Positions 1 to 7,421 of a stretch of DNA of 14,264 nucleotides are shown here, piece after piece; position 1 is the first letter of the stretch, and each line of letters opens with the position of its first letter. The stretch comes from Gammaproteobacteria bacterium. Its GTDB lineage: Bacteria > Pseudomonadota > Gammaproteobacteria > Competibacterales > Competibacteraceae. The notes beneath the pieces are model-generated. The model did not search any database, had not been told where the DNA came from, and worked only from the letters and a program-made list of their open reading frames with translations. The stretch covers positions 1-14,264 of the forward strand of contig JACKNE010000029.1 in NCBI GenBank assembly GCA_024235035.1, written 5' to 3'. The position numbers and the translations under genes are program-made.

Positions 1-2
1 TA

Positions 3-674
3 CCCACTGACCAAGGCCCACAAATTTTTCCGATTGCCGGCGTATTTCTGGACTACAGCTCGGAACATGGACGGATTCTCCTGCACCGGTCCGGCTATGC
101 GCGTTATTGGCGCGACCCAACGATTGGTTCGGCCACCGTATTTGCTCTTCCGGGAGAAAAGCTAGCGACGCTGCGTAATCGGCTGCAGGATCGACTGGAA
201 TCGATCCAGCCGCTGTTATTCCGCTCCAATCACGACATTCAAAGCCGCACGCTGGAAATTTTCGACCGGACTTTTACCATTACCAACATTTTGCGCTTAC
301 TAGCTATTTTAGTGGCGGTAGTCGGCGTGCTGAGCGCCCTGCTAGCCCTGCAACTGGAACGGGCGCGGGAATTCGCCATATTACGGGCAACCGGGATGAC
401 TGTAGGCGAAATCGGTGGGTTGGTATCGTTACAGACCGGCTTTATGGGCGCTGCCGCTGGGCTATTGGCCATCCCAACTGGGCTACTGCTGGCGGCGATG
501 CTGATCTTTGTTATCAACCGCCGGGCATTTGGTTGGAGCCTGCCGTTCGAAATCAACCCACTGCTGTTCCTAGAGACCCTGTTCCTGGCGATTTTTGCGG
601 CTCTGCTTGCTGGGTTATACCCGATCTGGCGCATGGCTCACACCCAACCTGCCGAGGCGCTGCGTATGGAGTGA
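3..674 (+). CDS. ABC transporter permease, FtsX/MacB type (C-terminal part)
   Basis: This is the 3' end of a gene that begins before the window; the frame is open from base 3 to the TGA at 672-674, giving 223 residues. The first ~90 residues are soluble and look like the end of a periplasmic domain. A membrane segment follows (LRLLAILVAVVGVLSALLAL), then a cytoplasmic stretch with ERAREFAILRATGMT, the coupling-helix signature of FtsX-like permeases that contacts the ATPase. Two more hydrophobic segments and the typical ending (AGLYPIWRMAHTQPAEALRME) complete the FtsX domain. Proteins of this class usually export lipids, peptides or lipoproteins, or act mechanically in the envelope; the substrate cannot be told from this piece. 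The ATPase partner is presumably upstream, outside the window. The TTG at 291 lies inside the gene and is not a start. Confidence 0.85.
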   Translation, partial: PTDQGPQIFPIAGVFLDYSSEHGRILLHRSGYARYWRDPTIGSATVFALPGEKLATLRNRLQDRLESIQPLLFRSNHDIQSRTLEIFDRTFTITNILRLLAILVAVVGVLSALLALQLERAREFAILRATGMTVGEIGGLVSLQTGFMGAAAGLLAIPTGLLLAAMLIFVINRRAFGWSLPFEINPLLFLETLFLAIFAALLAGLYPIWRMAHTQPAEALRME

Positions 675-860
675 CGCTACCAAAGCGCCTTACAAACAGC
701 ATAATTGACCTTTTTTAGTGGCGAATACCCTACGCTTTCACTCATTTTTCTCTCTTTAAGACAGTGTTATATTAATTACACCGTTTAAAGCGATGTATTC
801 TCCGCACCCGGAAATGAACGTAAACGGCCAAAAAAAACCTTTGGGAGAGAGAAAAAGAGT
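675..860. other. Intergenic leader upstream of the acetate transporter
   Basis: This 186-base non-coding stretch separates the ABC permease from the acetate transporter. It contains no credible reading frame. The AT-rich part around 760-785 holds the promoter/operator candidate listed separately, and a purine-rich GGGAGAGAG ribosome-binding region lies at 843-851. I see no convincing terminator for the ABC permease gene. Confidence 0.5.
764..781 (+). promoter_or_regulatory. Candidate -10 element inside a GTGT...ACAC inverted repeat
   Basis: TATATT at 768-773 would serve as a -10 element about 90 bases before the acetate transporter start. It sits exactly inside an interrupted palindrome, GTGT (764-767) and ACAC (778-781) with ten bases between. 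An operator overlapping the -10 would suit a carbon-source-responsive regulator. The -35 region is poor (TTTTTC at 745-750 with a 17-base gap), so the promoter would need an activator or the call is wrong. It does not match the CRP half-site TGTGA. Confidence 0.28.
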
Positions 861-1427
861 ATGTCTGAACAAAAACTTGGTAATCCAGCGGTCGTTGGCT
901 TGGCTGGATTTGGTTTGACTACGATGGTTTTGCAATTCCACAATGTCGGCTGGATGCCCAGCATCGGACCGGTGGTGTGGCTAGGGTTGATCTTTGGTGG
1001 AACCGCGCAATTGATCGCCGGCCTCCAGGAAATGAAGACCGGCAACAACTTCGGTTACTGCGCCTTTACTTCCTATGGAGCGTTCTGGATCGCTCTGTGC
1101 CTGATGCTACTCGGCAATAAATACGACCTATTCAAGGCCAGTACAACGGATGTCGGCTGGTTTTTGGTGGCCTGGACCCTGTTCACCGCGATATTGTGGA
1201 TAGGTTCGCTACGCATCCATGGTGCGATGGCTTTTACCTTCACCACCCTGCTGATTGGCTTCATCTTGCTCGATCTGGCGCACTTCGGCTATCCAGGACT
1301 GACGGTGGTGGCCGGCTACGAATTGATGATCTGCGCGCTGGCTGCCTGGTACATGATGGCGCGAGTCATCTTGAATGAGATTTATGGCAAGGAACTCCTG
1401 CCAGCGGGCAAGCCTTGGATTTCCTGA
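861..1427 (+). CDS. satP: Acetate/succinate-proton symporter, GPR1/FUN34/YaaH (AceTr) family
   Basis: A 188-residue membrane protein, the same length as E. coli SatP. The family signature is present near the N-terminus as NPAVVGLAGFGLTT (residues 8-21; E. coli has NPAPLGLMGFGMTT), followed by LQFHNVGWM. About six hydrophobic segments span the rest, with the conserved GGTAQLIAG and FGYCAFTSYGAFW regions. Members import acetate, and in E. coli also succinate, with protons across the inner membrane. The start ATG is preceded by a GGGAGAGAG purine tract. The next gene, a secreted Cache protein, begins 51 bases downstream in the same direction and probably shares the transcript. Assignment to the family is firm; the substrate (acetate versus other short carboxylates) is inferred from the family. 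Confidence 0.93.
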   Translation: MSEQKLGNPAVVGLAGFGLTTMVLQFHNVGWMPSIGPVVWLGLIFGGTAQLIAGLQEMKTGNNFGYCAFTSYGAFWIALCLMLLGNKYDLFKASTTDVGWFLVAWTLFTAILWIGSLRIHGAMAFTFTTLLIGFILLDLAHFGYPGLTVVAGYELMICALAAWYMMARVILNEIYGKELLPAGKPWIS

Positions 1428-1478
1428 TTACTCAGATTTCCTGCTTTCACCACCGCATTTCTCTAGAGGCTTTTCAAG

Positions 1479-2027
1479 ATGCAAAAAACAATTTTTGGTT
1501 CTGCTAGCCTGGCGCTGATATTGAGCGCTACGCCAGCATGGGTTGGGGCTACCGATCTCGATTCTGCCACCGCCGAAGAAGTCATCGCAAAGGTGCATGA
1601 GGCGGCTAAATATCTGCATGACAAGGGTCAGGCCGGTTTCCCGGACTTTAACAACAATGCACGCTGGGTCTGGAAAGACAGCTACGTGTTCGTCTTTAGC
1701 TGTCGGGACAACAAGATGATTGCTCACCCATTGCGCCCGGATCTGGTCGGCAAACCGATCTTGCAAATGGAAGATGACAAGGGCAATCTGCTGTTCCAAA
1801 AAATGTGCGAGGCCAGTAACAAAACAGCTGGTGGCTGGGTCGAATATCTGTGGCCGAAGCCGGGCGAAGCCAAAGCCTCTCGCAAGATCTCCTATACCCA
1901 AAGCACTGAAGTATCCTTTCAACCCGATGTAAGGGTCGGAGCGGGTATCTACGACGAAGTCATGAGCGTCGAAGAATTGAACAAACTCGCGCAACAAGCG
2001 ATCGAGCCGAAGAAGGATGCACCGTAA
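1479..2027 (+). CDS. Secreted single-Cache-domain protein
   Basis: This 182-residue protein has an N-terminal signal peptide (basic start, hydrophobic core, likely cleavage after VGA at residue 24), so it should be periplasmic. The body matches the single-Cache (sCache_2) pattern: helix EEVIAKVHEAAKYLHDKG, then NNARWVWKDSYVFVFSCRDNKMIAHPLRPDLVGK, then GWVEYLWPKPGEAKASRKISYTQ. Cache domains bind small ligands, often carboxylates. Here no HAMP, kinase or chemoreceptor signalling module follows, so it would act as a free binding protein or pass its signal to a partner. An AGAGG ribosome-binding site lies 9 bases before the ATG. Position directly behind the acetate transporter suggests acetate or propionate as ligand; that is inference. 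Two cysteines in the mature part could form a disulfide. Confidence 0.85.
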   Translation: MQKTIFGSASLALILSATPAWVGATDLDSATAEEVIAKVHEAAKYLHDKGQAGFPDFNNNARWVWKDSYVFVFSCRDNKMIAHPLRPDLVGKPILQMEDDKGNLLFQKMCEASNKTAGGWVEYLWPKPGEAKASRKISYTQSTEVSFQPDVRVGAGIYDEVMSVEELNKLAQQAIEPKKDAP

Positions 2028-2042
2028 CCAAACGGTGTTTCA

Positions 2043-2074
2043 CCCCTCTCTCTCCCCAAAGGGAGAGGGGTTTT
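2043..2074 (+). terminator. Intrinsic terminator after the Cache gene
   Basis: A C/T-rich arm (CCCCTCTCTCTCCCC) is followed by AAA, the arm GGGAGAGGGG and TTTT. The core pairing CTCTCCC/GGGAGAG extends with wobble pairs. It begins 16 bases after the Cache stop codon. A weaker hairpin (CCTTTCTCC, AA, GGGGACAGG; 2082-2101) follows and may serve the convergent DUF4124 gene. The T run is short. Confidence 0.6.
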
Positions 2075-2139
2075 GATTGGCCCTTTCTCCAAGGGGACAG
2101 GAGTCAGAAACGCTTAGGTGAGAGAATTCCCACCCTAAC

Positions 2140-2490
2140 TCATTGTCCTTGTTTCGGTATCACATTAGCGTCACTACGATATTGGATCGTTTCGTAAGGT
2201 CGCCCCTGGGGTGGCCGATCGGTTACTTGCAATTGCCCTTGACCATCACGCCAGCGATAAAGCGGACCCGTATATTCAGGCATTCCAGGTAGCCAATCGC
2301 GCATCCAGGATGGTGTTTCCTGAGGGGTGGTATACCAGTACAGCAAAACCCCACCCAGAATGCCCAACCCAAGCAATAACCACATCGGAATCACACCAAA
2401 CTGTCGCTGTGCGCCGACTACGCTCATCGATTTGCAATAACGAGCGCTTTTCTGCCCATCGTCGTTCCGCATACGCCTCCTCCCAGTCAT
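2140..2490 (-). CDS. Membrane-anchored DUF4124 domain protein
   Basis: A 116-residue protein with a basic N-terminal tail, one membrane segment (about residues 36-52, MWLLLGLGILGGVLLYWY) and a C-terminal module around LYRWRDGQGQLQVTDRPPQGRPYETI. That Y-x-W-x-D...G...TDRPP pattern is the mark of DUF4124, a small beta domain common in proteobacterial envelope proteins and without a settled function. Its ATG overlaps the TGA of the acyltransferase fusion upstream by an ATGA, so translation is probably coupled and the two may work together at the inner membrane. Internal Met7 or Met22 are alternative starts; the overlap favours the longer form. Confidence 0.75.
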   Translation of the reverse strand: MTGRRRMRNDDGQKSARYCKSMSVVGAQRQFGVIPMWLLLGLGILGGVLLYWYTTPQETPSWMRDWLPGMPEYTGPLYRWRDGQGQLQVTDRPPQGRPYETIQYRSDANVIPKQGQ

Positions 2491-4370
2491 TGCCAGTCAC
2501 CACGCAGCGCTACGATCCTTTCACGTAGCAAAGTCGAAGTCACCTGTTCCGGCGGCACTAATTCGCCCACTACCAACTCGACCCTCGACCAGAATCGTCG
2601 TGGAAAACAGCTCATCGCCTTACCATAACGGCGACTGAAAAAGCTACCCCATAGCCCGCGCAGCGCCATCGGCACGACCGGCACTGGCTTGCGTCGGACA
2701 ATACGCTGAATACCACCCTTGAACGAACCAATTTCACCATCCTCGGTCAACCGCCCTTCCGGAAAGATGCCAACCACCTCGCCATCTTCCAGATAGTCAG
2801 CGACCCGCTCATAAGCTTGCTCCAGGATTTTCGCATCCTCGCGTGCTGGCGCGATGGGTATCGCCCCAGCGGTGCGGAATACGAAACTGAGTACTGGGAT
2901 TTTAAAAATTTGGTGATCCATGACAAATCGGATCGGTCGCCGGCAACAACCGATGATGACCAGCGCATCCATGAAACTGACATGATTGCAAACCACCACC
3001 ACTGGCCCCTCATCAGGAATATGCTCGAGACCACTCGTCCGCAATCGATAGACCGTGCTCACCAAAATCCAAACGATAAAGCGCATCAGGAATTCGGGAA
3101 CCAGCGTGAAGATATAGATGGCCACGACGGCATTGAAAATCGCCGTCAGCAACAAAAATTGCGCGATACTCAATCCGACGCTGTCGAGGAAAACAATCGC
3201 CAGAATCGCCGATAGCACCATGAACAACGCATTGAGGATATTGTTACCGGCAATCACTCGTGAGCGAAACCCTGGCTCGCTGCGTTGTTGAACCAAGGCG
3301 TAAAGCGGAACGATATAGAAACCACCGAACATCCCCATCAGCAAGATATCGAGCAGCACCCGCCAGCTGGAAGCGCTGTGCAAGAACTCCAGCGCTCCGA
3401 TCAGCGGCGCATCCAGAGAAACTGGAGAGACGGCAAAGAACAGATCAACGCCAAACAAGGTCAGACCAATGGAGCCGAACGGCACCAAACCCAGCTCTAC
3501 CTGGCGTCCCGACAAACGTTCACACAGCAACGAACCGACACCGATACCCAAAGCGAAGGTCGTCAGCAGTAATGTCACGACATGCTCGTCACCACCTAGG
3601 GTCAGCTTGGTGTAGTTGGGTAGTTGCGCTAAATAGGTTGCGCCCAGGAACCAGAACCAGGAAATACCCAACACCGACAGGAATACGGTGCGATTACGAT
3701 GGGCAATATCGATCGTACGCCAAGTCTCGGTGATCGGATTCCAATTAATCCGCAGATCCGGCGCGTCTGGTATAGCTGGAGGAATGAACAAGCTAGAGAA
3801 AAATCCCAGCACCGCCAGGATAATGACTGTCCCGGCTACCCACCAGGCACCGCTCCCCTGGATCGCGATCAACACTCCGCCAAGCAGCGTGCCGATCAGA
3901 ATGGCTAAAAAGGTGCCCATCTCCACCCAACCATTGCCGCCAACCAGTTCTTCCGGTCGTAAATGTTGCGGCAAGATACTGTATTTCACCGGGCCGAACA
4001 GCGTCGATTGCCCGCCCATCAGGAACAGCAATCCGATCAATAACGGCAGGCTACCGAGAATGAACCCCACAGCCGCACCCAGCATGATGATAATTTCCAG
4101 CAGCTTGATCCAACGCATCAAATGCGACTTCTCATATTTATCCGCCAATTGTCCTGCAGTCGCCGAAAACAGAAAGAAAGGCAACACGAACAAACCAGCG
4201 CTGGCATTGACCAGCACATTGGCATGGGCCGGATCAGCCGCCTGGAAAGCGATCATGATGATCAAGGCGTTCTTGAACACGTTATCATTGAACGCGCCCA
4301 GAAACTGGGTGATGAAAAACGGCAGAAACCGACGCTCCTTCAACAAATTGAACTCGTTACCATTGGTCAT
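2487..4370 (-). CDS. LplT-like MFS transporter fused to a PlsC-type acyltransferase
   Basis: A 627-residue inner-membrane fusion. Residues ~10-410 are a 12-helix major facilitator domain opening with RRFLPFFITQFLGAFNDNVFKNAL, characteristic of lysophospholipid transporters (LplT). Residues ~425-625 are a glycerophosphate acyltransferase domain with the catalytic NHxxxxD motif (NHVSFMD, ~462-468), GAIPIAPARED, and the substrate-binding FPEGR (~536-540). The expected job is flipping lysophospholipid inward and re-acylating it. Many homologues carry a third acyl-ACP synthetase domain like E. coli Aas; it is absent here and the next coupled gene is DUF4124. I chose the ATG at 4370 because GGAG lies 12 bases upstream and homologues start near here; the in-frame ATG at 4415 has no ribosome-binding site and would add 15 residues. 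Confidence 0.88.
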   Translation of the reverse strand: MTNGNEFNLLKERRFLPFFITQFLGAFNDNVFKNALIIMIAFQAADPAHANVLVNASAGLFVLPFFLFSATAGQLADKYEKSHLMRWIKLLEIIIMLGAAVGFILGSLPLLIGLLFLMGGQSTLFGPVKYSILPQHLRPEELVGGNGWVEMGTFLAILIGTLLGGVLIAIQGSGAWWVAGTVIILAVLGFFSSLFIPPAIPDAPDLRINWNPITETWRTIDIAHRNRTVFLSVLGISWFWFLGATYLAQLPNYTKLTLGGDEHVVTLLLTTFALGIGVGSLLCERLSGRQVELGLVPFGSIGLTLFGVDLFFAVSPVSLDAPLIGALEFLHSASSWRVLLDILLMGMFGGFYIVPLYALVQQRSEPGFRSRVIAGNNILNALFMVLSAILAIVFLDSVGLSIAQFLLLTAIFNAVVAIYIFTLVPEFLMRFIVWILVSTVYRLRTSGLEHIPDEGPVVVVCNHVSFMDALVIIGCCRRPIRFVMDHQIFKIPVLSFVFRTAGAIPIAPAREDAKILEQAYERVADYLEDGEVVGIFPEGRLTEDGEIGSFKGGIQRIVRRKPVPVVPMALRGLWGSFFSRRYGKAMSCFPRRFWSRVELVVGELVPPEQVTSTLLRERIVALRGDWQ

Positions 4371-4593
4371 AGCGGTGAGGTTCTCCAAAAATGAAGGTCG
4401 ATGGCTGGAGATCATAACGGAAGGATCGAACCATCAAATGCAGAAGAGTACATTCATCGTCGACTGAAAACCCTCGACTTCACCACACTCCATCCAATAA
4501 TTTTCTCTTCCATGAGCGAGTGTTTCTCATGCCTAGCGCCTCTATTCGAGCGATGCTATAGTGATGACCATTGTTATCGTTCAATCCTTCCTA
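4371..4593. other. Divergent intergenic region between the acyltransferase fusion and miaB
   Basis: This spacer must hold promoters for both directions. On the + strand an extended -10 candidate for miaB is visible and listed separately. For the - strand I see no clear -35/-10 pair. There is no other coding potential beyond short N-terminal extensions of the two flanking genes. Confidence 0.4.
4554..4562 (+). promoter_or_regulatory. Extended -10 promoter candidate for miaB
   Basis: TGCTATAGT fits the extended -10 pattern (TG-N-TATAAT with one mismatch), which can work without a good -35; none is seen here. Transcription would start near 4569, leaving about 25 bases before the ATG at 4594. 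That would place the upstream GTG at 4561 outside the transcript and supports the shorter MiaB start. Confidence 0.35.
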
Positions 4594-5952
4594 ATGACTC
4601 GCAAACTATATATCCAAACGCATGGCTGCCAGATGAACGAATACGATTCCGCTAGGATGGTGGACGTACTGCGCGCCACCTGCGGTCTCGAACGCACGAA
4701 TGATCCTGATCAAGCTGACGTGTTACTGCTGAATACCTGCTCGATCCGCGAAAAAGCCCAAGAGAAGGTCTTCTCGCAACTTGGCATCTGGAAGACATTG
4801 AAAACCTGCCGGCCCGAGGTGGTGATCGGTGTAGGGGGTTGCGTCGCCAGTCAGGAAGGTGAAGCGCTGCGCAAACGCGCGCCTCAGGTGGATCTGGTGT
4901 TCGGCCCACAAACTCTGCACCGATTGCCTGAGATGCTGGCTCAGGTCTGGGCCGACCGGCAGCCCCAGGTCGATGTCTCCTTCCCCGAAATCGAAAAATT
5001 CGACCGACTGCCGGAACCACGCGCCGAAGGCCCGACCGCTTTCGTATCGATCATGGAAGGTTGCAGTAAATACTGCACTTTCTGCGTCGTGCCTTATACC
5101 CGGGGTGAGGAAGTCAGCCGGCCTTTCGACAATGTGCTGGCCGAAACCATGACACTGGCCAACCAAGGTGTGCGTGAGATCACCCTGCTTGGACAAAACG
5201 TCAATGCCTACCAGGGAGCCATGAACGATGGCGATGTCGCCGACCTGGCCTTATTGATCGAACACGTCGCCGCTATCGACGGTATCGACCGCATTCGCTA
5301 CACCACCTCGCATCCGGTGGAATTCTCCGATCGGCTGATCGATGTCTACGCCCATGTCCCACAATTGGTCAGCCACTTACACCTGCCAGTGCAAAGCGGT
5401 TCCGATCGCATCTTGTCCATGATGAAACGAGGTCATACGGTTCTGGAATATCAAGCCAAAGTTCGCAAACTGCGCGCTGTGCGTCCCGACCTAAGCCTGT
5501 CCTCGGATTTCATCATCGGTTTCCCTGGCGAAACCAACCTGGATTTTGCGGCGACCATGACTCTGATCGAGGAGCTAGCCTTCGATCACAGTTTCAGCTT
5601 CATCTACAGCCCTCGCCCCGGCACCCCTGCCGCCAGCTTGCCCGACCCCACGCCGATGACCATCAAAAAGGAACGACTGGCCCAACTCCAGGCAAGGCTA
5701 GAAGCCAGCGCTCAGACCATCAGTCAGCGCATGGTCGGCACATTGCAACGAGTGCTGGTAGACAAACCCTCACGTAAGAATCGTCAGCAACTGTCTGGCC
5801 GAACTGAGAACAACCGCGTGGTCAACTTCGATGGTCCAGCCAGCCTGATTGGTCGTTTTGCCGAGGTCGCCATCACTGAAGCGCTGCCCAACTCGTTACG
5901 TGGCCGGCTAGTCGCCTGTCCGGAACTGCCAACGCTGAAACAAGCCTGCTGA
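4594..5952 (+). CDS. miaB: tRNA-2-methylthio-N6-isopentenyladenosine-37 synthase MiaB
   Basis: Radical-SAM methylthiotransferase that adds a methylthio group to i6A37 of tRNAs reading UNN codons, using two [4Fe-4S] clusters. From the ATG at 4594 the protein has 452 residues. The auxiliary-cluster cysteines are C12 (QTHGCQMN), C49 (LNTCSIR) and C83 (VGGCVAS). The radical-SAM cysteines are C157, C161 and C164 (GCSKYCTFCVVPYTRG), at the E. coli MiaB positions. The GQNVNAY and LPVQSGS motifs follow, and a C-terminal TRAM-like domain begins near residue 375. An in-frame GTG at 4561 would add 11 unconserved residues and is disfavoured. No strong ribosome-binding site precedes 4594. It is the first gene of the miaB-phoH-ybeY-corC unit. 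Confidence 0.96.
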   Translation: MTRKLYIQTHGCQMNEYDSARMVDVLRATCGLERTNDPDQADVLLLNTCSIREKAQEKVFSQLGIWKTLKTCRPEVVIGVGGCVASQEGEALRKRAPQVDLVFGPQTLHRLPEMLAQVWADRQPQVDVSFPEIEKFDRLPEPRAEGPTAFVSIMEGCSKYCTFCVVPYTRGEEVSRPFDNVLAETMTLANQGVREITLLGQNVNAYQGAMNDGDVADLALLIEHVAAIDGIDRIRYTTSHPVEFSDRLIDVYAHVPQLVSHLHLPVQSGSDRILSMMKRGHTVLEYQAKVRKLRAVRPDLSLSSDFIIGFPGETNLDFAATMTLIEELAFDHSFSFIYSPRPGTPAASLPDPTPMTIKKERLAQLQARLEASAQTISQRMVGTLQRVLVDKPSRKNRQQLSGRTENNRVVNFDGPASLIGRFAEVAITEALPNSLRGRLVACPELPTLKQAC

Positions 5953-5976
5953 CTCGTTCCTGCCCTGCTCTGCCCC

Positions 5977-6954
5977 TTGAATACTCCAACCCATTTCCAG
6001 GATTTGACGCTCGAACCGACTGATAATGCTCGCCTGGCCAATCTATGTGGGCATCTGGACGAGCATCTACGCCAAATCGAGCGTCGACTGGGCGTGGAAA
6101 TCAACAACCGCGGCCATCAGTTCCGGGTCATCGGTGAGCCACCCACAGCCGCCATCGCGATAGCGGTGCTGGAAGCGCTGTACCGGAATACCAGCGAAGA
6201 AACCTTGACGCCCGCTCAGATTCATCTGTTCTTGCAAGAGGCTGGCGCGGATATTTCCATCGAAAATCTGGAACCGGATACTGATGAAGTCGCTATCCGC
6301 ACCCGGCGCGGACTGATCCGCGGGCGTGGCCCCAACCAGCAGCGTTATCTGTGGAACATTCAACACCATGATCTGAATTTTGGCGTTGGCCCCGCCGGTA
6401 CCGGTAAAACCTACCTCGCCGTCGCTTGCGCAGTGGACGCACTGGAAAGTAACGCGGCCCGGCGGTTGGTACTGGTGCGTCCAGCAGTGGAAGCAGGTGA
6501 ACGGCTGGGCTTCCTGCCGGGCGACATGACTCAGAAAATCGATCCCTATTTGCGTCCGCTCTACGATGCCCTATACGAAATGCTTGGTTTCGAGCGAGTC
6601 GCCAAACTGATCGAGCGCAACATCATCGAAGTCGCGCCACTGGCATTTATGCGAGGCAGAAGCCTCAATGATTCCTTCATCATCCTCGATGAGGCGCAAA
6701 ATACCACAGTGGAACAGATGAAGATGTTCCTGACTCGCATTGGTTTCGGCTCGACAGCGGTAGTCACCGGCGACGTGACCCAAGTCGATCTGCCTCGCCA
6801 CATCCAGTCTGGACTGCGCCAGGTACTGCAGGTGCTCAAGGACGTAGAAGAGATCAGCATCACCTTTTTCAACGCTCGCGACGTAGTGCGCCACCCACTG
6901 GTCCAACGCATTGTCAATGCCTATGCCCGCTATGAACAGGACAACCCGATATGA
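5977..6954 (+). CDS. ybeZ: PhoH-like ATPase YbeZ
   Basis: A 325-residue cytoplasmic P-loop NTPase of the PhoH family. Walker A is GPAGTGKT (residues 138-145), Walker B is FIILDEAQN (234-242), and VVTGDVTQVDLP and the arginine-bearing segments typical of the family follow. YbeZ works with YbeY in RNA metabolism and ribosome quality control; its exact activity remains debated. The frame has no ATG between the miaB stop and the conserved region, so initiation must use a non-ATG codon, most likely the TTG at 5977, 24 bases after the miaB TGA. No Shine-Dalgarno sequence precedes it (the leader is pyrimidine-rich), which suggests re-initiation by ribosomes finishing miaB. The miaB stop lies in the same frame. 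The 3' end overlaps ybeY by ATGA. Confidence 0.93.
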   Translation: MNTPTHFQDLTLEPTDNARLANLCGHLDEHLRQIERRLGVEINNRGHQFRVIGEPPTAAIAIAVLEALYRNTSEETLTPAQIHLFLQEAGADISIENLEPDTDEVAIRTRRGLIRGRGPNQQRYLWNIQHHDLNFGVGPAGTGKTYLAVACAVDALESNAARRLVLVRPAVEAGERLGFLPGDMTQKIDPYLRPLYDALYEMLGFERVAKLIERNIIEVAPLAFMRGRSLNDSFIILDEAQNTTVEQMKMFLTRIGFGSTAVVTGDVTQVDLPRHIQSGLRQVLQVLKDVEEISITFFNARDVVRHPLVQRIVNAYARYEQDNPI

Positions 6955-7421
6955 CCCTGGAATTGGATCTGCAAATTGCTCTTGCCATGCCTGGACTGCC
7001 AAACGCCGCCGACTTTTACCGCTGGGCTGAAACAACGCTGGCCAGCGTGAACTACCAAAAAGATGCCGAATTGACGATCCGCGTGGTCAACGAAGCTGAA
7101 ATCACCGCCCTGAACGAGGCCTATCGCCACAAACAAGGACCGACCAACGTGTTGTCCTTTTCCTTCGAAGCACCACCCGGCATTGCCAGTGCGCTCTTGG
7201 GCGATGTGGTGATCTGTGCGCCCGTGGTATTACGTGAAGCGGTCAGTCAGGAAAAACCTCCGGAAGCCCATTGGGCGCACCTGACAGTTCATGGTGTTTT
7301 ACACCTGCTGGGCTATGATCATGATGAGGCGCAGGCTGAAATCATGGAGTCCCTGGAAACCCGTATCTTGACGGATCTTGGTTATGCCGATCCCTATGGA
7401 GACCCCCCAAACCGATCATGA
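6951..7421 (+). CDS. ybeY: Endoribonuclease YbeY
   Basis: Single-strand-specific metallo-endoribonuclease needed for 16S rRNA 3'-end maturation and 70S quality control. The 156-residue protein carries the zinc-binding motif HGVLHLLGYDHD with H114, H118 and H124, the E. coli YbeY positions, plus the upstream conserved NEAYRHKQGPTNVLSFSFE segment (residues 55-73) and LLGDVVIC. The family member E. coli YbeY is about the same size. The ATG overlaps the phoH stop (ATGA), and its own TGA overlaps the corC ATG in the same way, so the three products are probably made in coupled amounts. Confidence 0.97.
   Translation: MTLELDLQIALAMPGLPNAADFYRWAETTLASVNYQKDAELTIRVVNEAEITALNEAYRHKQGPTNVLSFSFEAPPGIASALLGDVVICAPVVLREAVSQEKPPEAHWAHLTVHGVLHLLGYDHDEAQAEIMESLETRILTDLGYADPYGDPPNRS

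Noticed and set aside
1428..1997. A 189-residue minus-strand frame
   Set aside because: Antisense to the Cache protein, which has a signal peptide and recognisable domain; the minus frame has no motif.
4250..4263. GATCATGATGATC palindrome as a possible operator
   Set aside because: It lies within conserved coding sequence of the MFS domain, so the symmetry is most simply chance from codons.
3688..4467. A 259-residue + strand frame
   Set aside because: Antisense shadow of the LplT-PlsC fusion, whose motifs (FNDN, NHVSFMD, FPEGR) are on the minus strand.
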